The notes under the pieces were generated by a model, which saw only the letters and a program-made list of their open reading frames with translations, was not told where the DNA came from and did not search any database. The position numbers and the translations under genes are program-made. Below are positions 52,487-62,410 of a stretch of DNA of 64,000 nt, piece after piece. The stretch's first letter is position 1. Each line of letters opens with the position of its first letter. Origin of the DNA: Chloroflexota bacterium (lineage in GTDB: Bacteria; Chloroflexota; Anaerolineae; Aggregatilineales; Phototrophicaceae); the NCBI GenBank assembly GCA_026708115.1, contig JAPOVL010000037.1, positions 124,001-188,000 on the forward strand, in the 5' to 3' direction.

Positions 52487-54319
52487 TTAACCTTCCTGTT
52501 CTTTCAAGTTTTCGTAGATCCAGTTTGGCGTCATGGGCAGACCATCGCCAAGCGACAGGGAACGGACATGGGAGATGTCTTCGGGACTCTCGATGTGCAG
52601 GAGCTGGTTTAGCTGGCCATCGAAATTGTTCTCGATGACGAAGATGCTCTTGTGAGAATGGATGAAATCACCCACTGCGGATGCGATCGGCAAAGCGCGG
52701 ACGCGCAGGTAATCGGTATGGATACCATCGTTTGCCAGCCAGTCACGCGCTTCGCGCACTGCGTCTTCGTTGGTGCCAAAGGTGACGATGCCGATGTCCG
52801 ATCCGCTGCTGTTTTCGATGATTGGCCCGGGCAACATTTCTCGCGCCGTATCCATTTTCAGGCTTAGACGATGCATATTCTCGACCCAATCATCGCTGCG
52901 TTCGCTGTACGTGGCCATGACATCGTGGCCAGTGCCGCGGGCAAAATAAGCGGCGAAAGGATGATCGGTGCCGGGAACGGTGCGATAGGGGATGCCATCG
53001 CCATCGACATCCATATATCGGCCCCACTTGCCGTGTTCGTCAATGAAGGTCTGGAGTTGCGCGGCGTCGAGCACCTTGCCGCGGTCGATCGGCTGGTCGG
53101 GGTAATCAAAGGGATCGGATAGCCAGTTGTTCATGCCCAGGTCGAGGTCGCTGATGACAAAGACCGGCGATTGCAAGGCTTCGGCCAGGTCAAAGGACTT
53201 CCAGCCGAATTCGAAGGCTTCTTTCAGGTTGCCCGGCAGCAGGCAAAGTTGCCGGCTGTCCCCGTGACCCAGGAAATGCGTGAAGAGCAGGTCGCCCTGG
53301 CTGGTGCGGGTGGGCAAGCCGGTGCTGGGCCCCATGCGCGTGATATTCCAAAAGACCGCAGGTATCTCGGCAAAGTAAGCCAGACCAGCGAATTCCGCCA
53401 TCAAGCTGATGCCAGGTCCGCTGGTTGAAGTCAGCGCGCGGCTGCCGGCCCATCCGGCGCCGGTGACGATGCCAGCGGCGGCCAATTCGTCTTCGGCCTG
53501 CACGATGGCGATGGTGTTTTCTTTGTTCTCGTTCTGGCGCAGATGGCGGAAACTGATGATGCCGTCGACGAAACTGGTGGAGGGCGTAATTGGATACCAG
53601 GCGACAACATTGACCCCGCCAAAGACCGCGCCGAGCGCGCCGGCGTCGTTTCCGGTCATCATGATTTTGCCGGCGGTCCCATCCATGCTTTCGAAGCGGT
53701 AGGGGTCGGTCTTTTCAATGTTTTCGGCGGTCCAGTCGTAGGCCAGCTTCACGATATCGTGGTTCATCTTGGCCGGTTTGTCCCGGCCCTTGAAGTTAGC
53801 CAGCAAGACTTCATAAATCAGATCAAGCGGGATATCGAAGAGTTTGGCTACCGCACCGACATAGGTCATGTTCTCGACCAGTTTGCGAAATGCCGACGGC
53901 ACATCGGTCTGTCTCATGAGCTTGGCGACAGGAATCTCGTAATAAGAGATGTCATCGCGCTGTTTGATGACGCGGGCGATCTTGTCCGTCGTGATGCAGA
54001 CGCCGCCGGGCGGCAAGTTGGCGACGTCCTCGGTAGCGGTGCCGTCGTTGTAAGCGACCACGATTTCTGTGATCGCCTTGCGCGCCGTGTAACCGTCTTT
54101 GCTGGCGCGGATGGTATACCAGGTCGGCAGCCCCTTGATGTTGGAAGGGAACAAGTTCTTGCCATTCACCGGAATGCCCATCCGAAAGAGAGACATCACC
54201 AGCACGTTGTTAGACGTCTGGCTGCCGGAGCCGTTCTTGGTCGCGACCGAGAAGGCAAAGTCGTTGATCACCGGCTCTCTTGTATCCACTTTGGGTTGAG
54301 ATTGTAAATTTATGGCCAT
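52487..54319 (-). CDS. korA: 2-oxoacid:ferredoxin oxidoreductase, fused gamma-alpha subunit (KorA-like)
   Basis: The 610-residue protein starts with a gamma-type domain (about 20-200; KNGSGSQTSNNVLVMSLFRM) and continues with the alpha domain (about 215-600) showing GNDAGALGAVFGGVNVVAWY, PITPSTSFVDGI and TSGPGISLMAEFAGLAYFAE. This fused order is found in Kor/Vor enzymes of many anaerobes and some aerobes. It works with KorB in acyl-CoA/2-oxoacid conversion. An FadR/GntR-type regulator gene lies directly upstream on the same strand. Confidence 0.94.
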   Translation of the reverse strand: MAINLQSQPKVDTREPVINDFAFSVATKNGSGSQTSNNVLVMSLFRMGIPVNGKNLFPSNIKGLPTWYTIRASKDGYTARKAITEIVVAYNDGTATEDVANLPPGGVCITTDKIARVIKQRDDISYYEIPVAKLMRQTDVPSAFRKLVENMTYVGAVAKLFDIPLDLIYEVLLANFKGRDKPAKMNHDIVKLAYDWTAENIEKTDPYRFESMDGTAGKIMMTGNDAGALGAVFGGVNVVAWYPITPSTSFVDGIISFRHLRQNENKENTIAIVQAEDELAAAGIVTGAGWAGSRALTSTSGPGISLMAEFAGLAYFAEIPAVFWNITRMGPSTGLPTRTSQGDLLFTHFLGHGDSRQLCLLPGNLKEAFEFGWKSFDLAEALQSPVFVISDLDLGMNNWLSDPFDYPDQPIDRGKVLDAAQLQTFIDEHGKWGRYMDVDGDGIPYRTVPGTDHPFAAYFARGTGHDVMATYSERSDDWVENMHRLSLKMDTAREMLPGPIIENSSGSDIGIVTFGTNEDAVREARDWLANDGIHTDYLRVRALPIASAVGDFIHSHKSIFVIENNFDGQLNQLLHIESPEDISHVRSLSLGDGLPMTPNWIYENLKEQEG

Positions 54320-54397
54320 AGCTTCTGCGCAGCGAAACGCGCAAGACTCCTTTCAGACAACATGGTCAAGATTTTCGCTCTATCGGTTTATCCGCTC

Positions 54398-55093
54398 TTA
54401 ACCTCTTTCCATCTCCCAAGAGGTATTGCCCGGCTCGTGCCGCAGCAGCCGAGTATGCTCTATGAATGCCAAGCGAGCGTCGTCGAAACGATTGTTTTTG
54501 ATATGCCCTAAAATGATGGCGTGATAATCCCAAACCCGGCGCAGGTAGCTGTAATCCATATAACGATTGATGCCGACTTCTTCGTACAAATCCCAATAGG
54601 CTTCGAGGATGCCCAGGACAAAGGTGTTGTCCAGATGCTTGAACACGGTCAAGTGAAAGAGGCGGTGTTCGGGATTCGGGATGTGGATAGGCGGCGAATC
54701 AAGCTTTTCGTTGGCGTCGTCTATGCAGGCCTGCATGATGTCAAGATCTTCAGCGCGCAATAAGGCGCAAGCTTCGTTCCAATATGCGGATTCCACATGG
54801 TTGCGCAAAGAAGCGAAGGACTCGAAGCTTTCGCCGCAAGCCATGGCATAGAGCGCGCTGAGTCGTACTGCCGGCGTAAAAGCGTAATCCTTGACGCGCG
54901 TGCCGCGCTTGGAACGCACCTCTACCCAGCCCATGGTTCGCGCCACCTCCAGTTGCTCGCGAACCTTGTTGGCGCTCATATCAAGATGCGAATCGTTGGT
55001 CAGTTCCTGGATGGAAGGCAGGCGGTCGCCGGGTTGAAAACCCTGACGAACGATGTAATTCAGGAAGTCAGAACCGAGGTTTATGCCGTTCAT
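54398..55093 (-). CDS. GntR-family transcriptional regulator, FadR/FCD type
   Basis: The 231-residue protein has an N-terminal winged helix (about 1-70; FQPGDRLPSIQELTNDSHLDMSANKVREQL is split as a GntR signature) and an all-helical FCD ligand domain with NPEHRLFHLTVFKHLDN and DYHAIILGHIKNNRFDDA, whose Asp and His residues usually bind metal or carboxylates. It probably senses an organic acid. It is encoded 78 bases upstream of korA in the same direction and may control korAB. A palindrome overlaps its own promoter. Confidence 0.85.
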   Translation of the reverse strand: MNGINLGSDFLNYIVRQGFQPGDRLPSIQELTNDSHLDMSANKVREQLEVARTMGWVEVRSKRGTRVKDYAFTPAVRLSALYAMACGESFESFASLRNHVESAYWNEACALLRAEDLDIMQACIDDANEKLDSPPIHIPNPEHRLFHLTVFKHLDNTFVLGILEAYWDLYEEVGINRYMDYSYLRRVWDYHAIILGHIKNNRFDDARLAFIEHTRLLRHEPGNTSWEMERG

Positions 55094-55120
55094 TCGTCAT
55101 ATGAATGCAATCAATCAACA

Positions 55121-55138
55121 GATATAATGAATTATATC
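55121..55138. promoter_or_regulatory. Candidate operator and -10 box of the GntR gene
   Basis: GATATAAT-GA-ATTATATC is a perfect 8-bp inverted repeat with a 2-base spacer. It contains TATAAT on both strands and lies 28 bases before the regulator start. This is a natural place for autoregulation by the encoded dimeric GntR protein. Confidence 0.55.
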
Positions 55139-55216
55139 ATTGCAGGATCCACTTGTCTATAGTTTTGGCTGTCGAATTTGCCAAGTTGCTGCGCTGATCT
55201 TGCGAGGCGATCCGAA

Positions 55217-56386
55217 CTAACCGGATCGAAGTTTCCGCATACGCTCAGCGGCTTGCTCCAGCGTCTCGTCGCTCTTGCAAAAGGCGAATCGGACGTGGTT
55301 TTCGGCATGATGGCGGTGTTTGAGGCTGAAGAATGCGGAAGGCGGTATGGTGGCGACGCCGATCCGCTCGATACAGTGCCTGCAGAATTCAACATCATCG
55401 CCAGCAAAGACATCGGAGAAGTCGCCCATGATGAAGTAAGTGCCTTCCGGCTGGATGGCGGTCATGCCGGCTGCGTCAATCACTTGCATGACCAATTCGC
55501 GCTTGCGCGTGTAAAGCGCTTGATACTCTTCGTAATAGCTGTTGCCCAGGGTGAATGCGTAGGCGACAGCCTCTTGCGCCGGGTGGTTGGTTGCGAAGGT
55601 GATGAACTGGTGCGCGCGCCAGACACCGGTTATCAACTCGGGATGACCGTAGACCCAACCGATCTTCCAACCGGTCATACCGAAGGTTTTGCCGGCGCTG
55701 CCAACTGTCACGGTGCGCTCAAACATGCCATCCAGGGATGCGATCGCGACGTGCCGATGCCCTTCAAAGATCAGATGCTCATAAACCTCGTCGGAAATCA
55801 CGATGACATCGTGCTCAATGCAAAGATCGGCAATCATTTGCAGTTCGGCGCGCGTATAGACGCGCCCGGTTGGGTTGTTGGGCGTGTTCAGCAGGATCGC
55901 TCTGGTATTGTGGTTAAATGCGGCGCGCAGTTCTGCTTCGTCAAAGGTCCAGTTTGGCGGGTGCATGGGCACGTAGACGGGTACACCGCCCGCCATTTGT
56001 ACGCCCGGCACATAGCTGTCATAGTAAGGCTCGATCAGGATCACCTCGTCGCCGGGGTCGACCAGGCCCATGATGGCGCTGTAAACCCCTTGCGTCGCGC
56101 CGGCCGTCACGATCACGTCGGTATCGGGATCGACGTCGATGTCGTAAAAGACCCCGGCGTGCCTGGCCACACCCGCGCGCAAACTGGGCAGACCAGGGCT
56201 GGGCGCGTATTGATTGGCGCTGTCGCCGTTCAAGGCCTGGATTGCCGCGTCGATAATCTCTTGCGGCCCGTCGAAATCGGGTCGCCCTTGCCCCAGATTG
56301 ACCGCCTGGTGCTGGGCGGCAAGTTGATTAATTTCCGTAAATATGGTTGTTCCGAAGGGTTCGACGCGTTTCGCATAACTGGGCAT
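55217..56386 (-). CDS. PLP-dependent aminotransferase, class I/II
   Basis: The 389-residue enzyme shows FTEINQLAAQHQAVNLGQGR, YAPSPGLPSLRAGVARHAG, LNTPNNPTGRVYTRAEL, SDEVYEHLIFEGHRHV and the PLP Lys in GSAGKTFGMTGWKIGWVYG. The pattern resembles the kynurenine/methionine aminotransferase group (YbdL, KAT). It transfers amino groups between an amino acid and a 2-oxoacid. AGGAAA eight bases before ATG 56386 supports that start. The exact amino acid is not deducible. Confidence 0.93.
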   Translation of the reverse strand: MPSYAKRVEPFGTTIFTEINQLAAQHQAVNLGQGRPDFDGPQEIIDAAIQALNGDSANQYAPSPGLPSLRAGVARHAGVFYDIDVDPDTDVIVTAGATQGVYSAIMGLVDPGDEVILIEPYYDSYVPGVQMAGGVPVYVPMHPPNWTFDEAELRAAFNHNTRAILLNTPNNPTGRVYTRAELQMIADLCIEHDVIVISDEVYEHLIFEGHRHVAIASLDGMFERTVTVGSAGKTFGMTGWKIGWVYGHPELITGVWRAHQFITFATNHPAQEAVAYAFTLGNSYYEEYQALYTRKRELVMQVIDAAGMTAIQPEGTYFIMGDFSDVFAGDDVEFCRHCIERIGVATIPPSAFFSLKHRHHAENHVRFAFCKSDETLEQAAERMRKLRSG

Positions 56387-56440
56387 ATATCGTTTCCTGT
56401 ATCGCCTGGGCAAACATCGCCTACTATAACACAAGCTTGG

Positions 56441-57349
56441 TCAGTCCGCGCGTTCAAGCAACTGCTTCGCCATGTCGGTCCCCCGCTGAAAATGAGGATT
56501 GTCCTCGCGTGACCTGACAAAGACAAATGCCGCGTTGCGCGCCTTTGAGAGTTCAAGAAGAGCCCGCCAGTGGCCCTGATACTTGACCGGATTTCCTGCT
56601 TGCGTTTTCCAACCCTTCGCGGCCCACTTCCCAATCCACTGGTTCATACCCTTGGCAAGGTATTCCTGCGCTGTCAGGACGGTGACGCTGCGACCGGCCG
56701 GCAGCGCCGCCAGGCATGTTTTCGTCCCAATTAGCACGGCTTCCAATTCGCTGGTGTTTTCGAGCGAATCGCCATAGTCTCGTACGTCTTCGTTGCAAAC
56801 TGTCACGGCGGACCAGGCCGCCTTTTTGCGCTGCGCGGAATAGCGCGTCGAAAGATAGACTGTGATGTCGCTATCAATCGTGTGGAGCGGCTGATCTACA
56901 GCATGCGCTTTTGTACGCGACAGCCGATTCTTTTCCGCCACCGCGATGCGATCGCAGCGCTCGTTGTAGGGGTGGCCGGAGTGTCCCTCAATGTAAAGCC
57001 ATTTGATCTGGTGGACTGCCGCCAATTCAAAATATCGCTTCCACATATCGGCGTTCTTACGGCTCTTTTTTGCGCTCTTGGCGATATCAATGACATATTG
57101 CGAGTCGCTGACGATGGTTAGGTCCGAAGGCCGCTGCAGCGCCTTGAGACCTTCGATGACAGCGGTGAGCTCCATCTGGTTGTTGGTTGTCATTTCTCGG
57201 CCGCCGCGAACGACAGACTCTTTGATGACGTTTCCGCTTTCGTCCGTCGCGCACAGAATAGCAGCCCAGCCGCCTGGCTGGTTGTCGGCGTGAATATCGC
57301 AGGCGCCATCGGTGTAAATGGTGATTTGCATCTCATCTGCCAATTGCAT
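56441..57349 (-). CDS. Two-domain RNase H-like protein
   Basis: The 302-residue protein joins two RNase H folds. The N-terminal domain (about 7-145) has all four acidic residues, in TDGACD, MELTAVIEGL, VSDSQYV and NERCDRIA, but its helix after SDSQYV lacks the basic handle. The C-terminal domain (about 160-300) loses the first and third acidic residues (LSTRYS and LTAQEYL) but carries the handle-like MNQWIGKWAAKGWKTQAG. The first domain should cut RNA in RNA-DNA hybrids, with the second helping to bind. An alternative start is ATG 57331. Confidence 0.85.
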   Translation of the reverse strand: MQLADEMQITIYTDGACDIHADNQPGGWAAILCATDESGNVIKESVVRGGREMTTNNQMELTAVIEGLKALQRPSDLTIVSDSQYVIDIAKSAKKSRKNADMWKRYFELAAVHQIKWLYIEGHSGHPYNERCDRIAVAEKNRLSRTKAHAVDQPLHTIDSDITVYLSTRYSAQRKKAAWSAVTVCNEDVRDYGDSLENTSELEAVLIGTKTCLAALPAGRSVTVLTAQEYLAKGMNQWIGKWAAKGWKTQAGNPVKYQGHWRALLELSKARNAAFVFVRSREDNPHFQRGTDMAKQLLERAD

Positions 57350-57404
57350 ATGATAGGCCTGCAGTCTAGCATACAGGGAAGCGGGTAGAAAGACATCGGG
57401 ATCT

Positions 57405-57842
57405 ATGGCGGTAGACCAGGCTTTTTTGCAACAGAAGCGCTACGAAGCCTTCGTAAAGATCACGCAAACGGTTGGAGGCGCGGCATTGACGGGCGCAGTC
57501 CCCGGGCCTACGCTGGAACTGGCCAAGCAATTGGGCATATCGATCGCCGATGCCTGGATGTGCCTGGACATTTACCGCAAATACTTCGATCAAGACCTAT
57601 CCCGGCAAGACTTCTCGCGCATGATGCAAACGACCGGCGTCGTGGTATTGGGCGGCGGCATAGCCGGCTACGTCGGCATCCGCCTCGCCCAGGCGGCCCT
57701 AAGCGAAATCCTTGAAAACATACCTGTCGCCAATTCGATCATCACGTCCATCGCCTTCGGCAGTTCAACCTTCATTATTGGTTTGGCTTGGCTGGCAATT
57801 GTGGAACAGAATTATCTGCTGCAGCAAGCCGAGGACGGCTAG
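57405..57842 (+). CDS. Small membrane protein of unknown function (weak DUF697 resemblance)
   Basis: The 145-residue protein has an N-terminal helical segment and two probable membrane helices (TTGVVVLGGGIAGYVGIRLA and a second near residues 112-135). The PGPTLELAKQLGISIADAWM part recalls DUF697/YcjF-type domains, but the match is weak. It is divergent from the RNase H gene and convergent with the MFS gene, sharing CTAG for both stops. A function cannot be assigned. Confidence 0.6.
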   Translation: MAVDQAFLQQKRYEAFVKITQTVGGAALTGAVPGPTLELAKQLGISIADAWMCLDIYRKYFDQDLSRQDFSRMMQTTGVVVLGGGIAGYVGIRLAQAALSEILENIPVANSIITSIAFGSSTFIIGLAWLAIVEQNYLLQQAEDG

Positions 57843-59146
57843 CTGGCGCCCAAGGCAAATTGTTTCACTGACAATTGTCGAACCAGGGCCAGCAGCAGCA
57901 GGGCCAGCACGCCACCTCCGACGCTTACTAGCAAGAAACCCCCCAATCCATAGAGGAATCCCGAACTTAGGGTACCCAGTCCGGCGCAAAACGCGACCAG
58001 CATGTCGTTAAACCCGGCCACGCGCGTGCGGTCGGAACCGCTAAGCGCGTCGGCGAGCATGGAGGAGCCGGCGATATAGCCGAAGTTCCAACCCAGACCG
58101 AGCAAGAACAATCCCACCAGCAGATAGGGCAACTGCGTCGACAGCGGCGCGATGATCGCGGAAGCCACCAAGGTCAGTGCCGCCACCACCATCATCGGAA
58201 TCCGTCCATAGCGATCAATGAGGTATCCGGTCACGGCGGAAAGCCCAAACATGCCCAAAACGTGCGCCGAAATCACCAATGAAACGGTTGTATTGTCATG
58301 ATCCGCGCGATGCATGTGCCAGGGCGTGATAGTCATCAAGGTACTCATCACCGTTTGGCAGATGAGCATGGACAGTATCGCCAGTTGCACATTGGGCAGC
58401 CGCAGTAGATCCTTGAGCTTGTGCTTGGTATCTGCCTGGTTTTGGTGCTTGCTCTGGAAGACGTACTGTCGCGCGACAAGCGCCGGTTCCGGGCGCAGGA
58501 ATAAAATGCTGATCAGAAAAGACAAGCCGTACATGAAGCATGCCATCACCCAGGGTCCTGTCGTCAATCCCCCGCGAAAATCTGCTGCCGGCATGAATCC
58601 ACCCAAGAAGCCGGAGTTGGCCAATACGGGTCCATTGGCCAGATCAAGAGCTAGCGTGCCAGCCAGCCTCGTGCCCGGTTCGATAAGCGCGGGGCCAAAT
58701 ATGGCGCCGATGGTACCGGCAAAGACGATCCGTCCGATCATTTGCGCGCGCTTTTCGGCCGGGAACATCTCGCCGACTACGAATCGGCTCATCTGCGCGC
58801 CGGCCCGGGAAGAGCCCATGCAGGCCGAGCTGACTAACAACAGGAAGAAGTTGCCGTTCAGAACCGCGATTGTACCCAGGATGCCACCCAGCGCGCCAAA
58901 GGCGTAGGCAGTGCTGAGCCCCATGCGCCGGCCGAAACGCCCCATGTAGATGCCGAAGAAGTAGGCCATGATTGAATGAGAGAATGTGACGACGGTTGTT
59001 GGCATGCCGGCGGTGCTGTCGCCGCCGCCGAGGATGCCGGCAGCGATAGAATGCAGCGTGAGGATGGCGATTTGCGAAGCGGACATCAGGCTCTGCGTGA
59101 TGAAAATGGTCAACAGCAGCCGATGACTTGTTCGCAAGGGATACAT
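57839..59146 (-). CDS. Major facilitator superfamily transporter
   Basis: The 435-residue protein has twelve membrane helices in two halves, with a central loop (about residues 195-225, rich in Lys and Gln). Loop 2-3 contains YMGRFGRRMGLSTAY, matching the MFS motif between helices 2 and 3; a second copy, LIDRYGRIPMMVV, lies in the C-terminal half. Substrate is unknown; a drug or sugar exporter is possible. GGAGTG eight bases before ATG 59146 supports this start over the upstream one. Confidence 0.88.
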   Translation of the reverse strand: MYPLRTSHRLLLTIFITQSLMSASQIAILTLHSIAAGILGGGDSTAGMPTTVVTFSHSIMAYFFGIYMGRFGRRMGLSTAYAFGALGGILGTIAVLNGNFFLLLVSSACMGSSRAGAQMSRFVVGEMFPAEKRAQMIGRIVFAGTIGAIFGPALIEPGTRLAGTLALDLANGPVLANSGFLGGFMPAADFRGGLTTGPWVMACFMYGLSFLISILFLRPEPALVARQYVFQSKHQNQADTKHKLKDLLRLPNVQLAILSMLICQTVMSTLMTITPWHMHRADHDNTTVSLVISAHVLGMFGLSAVTGYLIDRYGRIPMMVVAALTLVASAIIAPLSTQLPYLLVGLFLLGLGWNFGYIAGSSMLADALSGSDRTRVAGFNDMLVAFCAGLGTLSSGFLYGLGGFLLVSVGGGVLALLLLALVRQLSVKQFALGAS

Positions 59147-59270
59147 GTATGGCACTCCGGACGAAGGTAGAGATCTCGGCGGCAACCTTATCGCTAAACA
59201 GTGACCTAATCAACTGCTAATGATGCGCGGGTTTCCGTCACTTGACGAGTCGAGCGCGTCTGGAAAGGAA

Positions 59271-59296
59271 ACAGCGCGCCGAAATTGACGCGCTGT
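59271..59296 (-). terminator. Probable terminator after aconitase
   Basis: An 8-bp stem (ACAGCGCG / CGCGCTGT) with a 10-base loop lies about 25 bases after the acnA stop. It is followed on the minus strand by TTTCCTTTCC. The T-run is interrupted, so strength is uncertain. Confidence 0.45.
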
Positions 59297-59320
59297 CGCT
59301 GAATCTTCGCAGCAAATGTC

Positions 59321-62026
59321 CTAATCGGAAAGGAAGTTTCGCAGGACCGTGTGGAGGATGCCGCCGTTTCGATAGTAGTCCACTTCTACGGGCGAATCGA
59401 GACGAACGATGACATCAAATTGCGTCTTCGTTCCCTTGTCGTCCGTCGCGGTGACTGTCAATCTTTCCATTGGATTGACATCATCGCTCACCGGAATATC
59501 ATAGCTCTCGCGCCCAGTCAGCCCCAGCGACTGATAGGACTGCCCATCGGCAAAGGTGAGGGGCAGCACGCCCATCATCACCAGATTGCTGCGGTGAATG
59601 CGTTCGATGCTTTCGGCAATGACCGCTCGGATACCCAGAAGCAACGTGCCCTTCGCCGCCCAATCACGCGATGATCCCATTCCGTAGTCTTTGCCCGCGA
59701 TCACGATCAGGGGCGTGCCGTCTTCTTGGTACTTGAGCGACGCCTCGTAGATCGGCATTTCTTCCATTGTCGGCAGGTAGTATGTGACGCCGCCTTCGCT
59801 CTTCGGCACCAGCAAATTGCGCAAGCGCACGTTGGCGAAGGTGCCTCGCGTCATCACGCGGTCGTTGCCGCGGCGCGATCCGAAACTGTTGAAATACTGC
59901 GGACTCACGTCGTTGTCCAGCAGGTATTGCCCGGCCGGACCGTTGATGGCGATCGCGCCGGCTGGAGAAATGTGATCGGTCGTGACCGAGTCGCCGCCCC
60001 GGACCATGACGCGCGCGCCCGTGATGGGCTGGATTGGCGGGGGCTCATGCGGGAGGTCGACAAAGAAGGGCGGTTCCTGGATATAGGTGCTGTCCGAGCG
60101 CCACTCATACACCGGTTCGTCCGTGCTTGGGATCGCGTTCCATTCCGCGTTCCCTTCGTAGACGTTGCCGTATTGCTCGACAAACATTTCGGCATCCAGG
60201 CTGTCTTGCAGCGTGGACAGGATTTCGCTTTGAGCTGGCCAAATGTCATGGAGATAGACGTCAAGGCCATCGCGATCTTGTGCGATCGGCTCGCTGCTGA
60301 GGTCGATATCGACAGTGCCAGCCAAGGCATAGGCTACGACCAGCGGCGGAGAAGCCAGGAAATTGGCGCGCACATCGGGCCCGATCCTGCCCCCGAAATT
60401 GCGATTGCCGCTCAAGACCGAAGCGGCGACAATATCCGCCCCGTGTATCGCCTCGCGCACCGGTTCCGGCAACGGGCCGCTGTTGCCGATACAGGTTGTG
60501 CAACCGTAACCGACGGTATGAAAGCCGAGCGCTTCCAAATGCGGCGTGAGGCCGGCCTTGTCCAGATACTCCGTGACCACTTTGGAGCCGGGCGCCAGGC
60601 TGGTCTTAACATACGGTTTGCGCTTGAGCCCGCGTTCGTTGGCTTTTTTGGCCAGCAAACCCGCCGCGACCATCACCGAGGGGTTGCTCGTATTGGTGCA
60701 GGAGGTGATGGCGGCGATTACCACGGCGCCGTGCTTGAGATCGGCCTTGTCGCCATTGCTGCGGTAGCTGCCGGCTCTTCCCAACTGATCTGCGGAAAGG
60801 GCAAAACCCTGCGGGCCTAATGGCGCGGTCAGCACTTTGTTGAAGGTGGGCTTCAAATCTTTCACCAGAACGCGATCTTGCGGACGCAACGGACCGGCTA
60901 CACTTGGCTCAACAGTGCCCAGGTCTAGTTCCAAGTTGTCGTTGAAATCGGGATCGCGGGTGTCATCGCTGCGAAACAGGCCTTGTTCCTTGCAATACCG
61001 TTCGACCAATTGCAGGGTTGCTTCGTCTCTGCCAGTACGGCGCAGATAGCTGATGACTTCGTCATCCACCGGGAAGAAACCCATGGTCGCCCCATATTCG
61101 GGCGCCATGTTGGCAATGGTCGCGCGATCGGGCAGGGTCATGCTGCTGAGCCCGGGCCCATAAAATTCGACGAACTTGGCAACCACGCCCTTTTTGCGCA
61201 GCATCTGCGTCACAACGAGTACGAGGTCGGTGGCTGTCGAGCCTTCGGGCAACTGTCCCATCAACTTGAATCCAACCACCTCGGGCATCAGCATGTAGAT
61301 CGGCTGACCCAACATGGCTGCTTCCGCCTCGATGCCGCCAACGCCCCATCCCAGCACCCCCAGGCCATTGACCATTGTGGTATGACTGTCAGTGCCGACC
61401 AGGCTGTCCGGCAGCGCTACTTTTCCTTGGCCCTTGGGATCATCATAAAGTTGCACCACTTTTGCCAGGTATTCCAAATTGACTTGGTGCACGATGCCCG
61501 TCGCTGGGGGCACAACCTTGAGATTCTCGAAGGCTTTTTGCCCCCAGTGCAGGAATTCATATCGTTCGCGGTTGCGCACAAACTCCATTTCCGCATTGCG
61601 CGCGATCGCATCGGGCTGACCGAAAAAATCGACCTGTACAGAATGATCAATGACCAGGTCCACGGGCACGGTCGGATTGATCTGCTGCGGATCGCCGCCC
61701 ATGCGCGCCATCGCGCTGCGCAAGGCAGCAAGATCCACAAGTGAAGGCACGCCAGTGAAGTCCTGCAGGATCACCCGCGCCGGACTAAACGGGATTTCGG
61801 CTGGATTGTGATTATCCGCGTCCCATGAGGCCAGATTCACCACGTCATCGGCCGTGAAGTGCCGTCCGTCCTGATTCCGCAGCGCGTTTTCCAACAGGAT
61901 CTTGATGCTGAATGGCAGTGACTCAACATGCCCGACGCCGCTCTCCGATAGCTTGCTCAATCGGTAAATGACCGCCTCGCCATCCCCCGTGTCGAATGTG
62001 CCCCATGCTCCAAAAACGTCGCTCAT
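59321..62026 (-). CDS. acnA: Aconitate hydratase AcnA
   Basis: The 901-residue enzyme isomerises citrate to isocitrate using a 4Fe-4S cluster. The cluster Cys residues lie in [13 protein letters not shown] and [14 protein letters not shown]. Other AcnA signatures are [34 protein letters not shown] and [19 protein letters not shown]. Length is that of the AcnA/IRP1 type, so it may also bind mRNA when the cluster is lost. AAGGAAGAG lies before the ATG. A 6-bp hairpin (GACCGC / GCGGTC) lies in the leader, about 24 bases before the start codon. Confidence 0.96.
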   Translation of the reverse strand: MSDVFGAWGTFDTGDGEAVIYRLSKLSESGVGHVESLPFSIKILLENALRNQDGRHFTADDVVNLASWDADNHNPAEIPFSPARVILQDFTGVPSLVDLAALRSAMARMGGDPQQINPTVPVDLVIDHSVQVDFFGQPDAIARNAEMEFVRNRERYEFLHWGQKAFENLKVVPPATGIVHQVNLEYLAKVVQLYDDPKGQGKVALPDSLVGTDSHTTMVNGLGVLGWGVGGIEAEAAMLGQPIYMLMPEVVGFKLMGQLPEGSTATDLVLVVTQMLRKKGVVAKFVEFYGPGLSSMTLPDRATIANMAPEYGATMGFFPVDDEVISYLRRTGRDEATLQLVERYCKEQGLFRSDDTRDPDFNDNLELDLGTVEPSVAGPLRPQDRVLVKDLKPTFNKVLTAPLGPQGFALSADQLGRAGSYRSNGDKADLKHGAVVIAAITSCTNTSNPSVMVAAGLLAKKANERGLKRKPYVKTSLAPGSKVVTEYLDKAGLTPHLEALGFHTVGYGCTTCIGNSGPLPEPVREAIHGADIVAASVLSGNRNFGGRIGPDVRANFLASPPLVVAYALAGTVDIDLSSEPIAQDRDGLDVYLHDIWPAQSEILSTLQDSLDAEMFVEQYGNVYEGNAEWNAIPSTDEPVYEWRSDSTYIQEPPFFVDLPHEPPPIQPITGARVMVRGGDSVTTDHISPAGAIAINGPAGQYLLDNDVSPQYFNSFGSRRGNDRVMTRGTFANVRLRNLLVPKSEGGVTYYLPTMEEMPIYEASLKYQEDGTPLIVIAGKDYGMGSSRDWAAKGTLLLGIRAVIAESIERIHRSNLVMMGVLPLTFADGQSYQSLGLTGRESYDIPVSDDVNPMERLTVTATDDKGTKTQFDVIVRLDSPVEVDYYRNGGILHTVLRNFLSD

Positions 62027-62410
62027 AGGCTCTTCCTTTGTGACTTTTGGACCGCGTTATCAGCGGTCATGCTAGAAAGCCAGGGCGCGCAAATCGGCCG
62101 CCCCCGCCGAGCATCCATTCTACCAGAGTTCCGGGCGCGATGTTACCGTATCTCTCTTGCAAGCCTTTGCGTTTTTCCAGCGGGGGCGGCTTGCTTTGAG
62201 AGCGGAAAGAACCTGCCGAAATGTCTAATACTTGTCCTTTTACAAACCGTCGACTGTGCATTAGACTCTTGGCATGTTCAGCGAGGAAACATTGTCGCAG
62301 CGGCCGCTCGGCGCGTAACCGGCGAAAAGGTTTGCCGCGCTCACACAAAGCAATAAGCCTTCTCGTCTCATGAGCGACGCGGTTCATTAAAACAAGAGGC
62401 TTAGGAGGAT
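62027..62410. other. 384-base divergent intergenic region
   Basis: The region separates acnA and the DsbA-like gene, which point away from each other, so promoters for both lie here. Apart from the small GACCGC / GCGGTC hairpin (62050-62068) in the acnA leader I see no conserved element and no supported gene. Confidence 0.5.
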
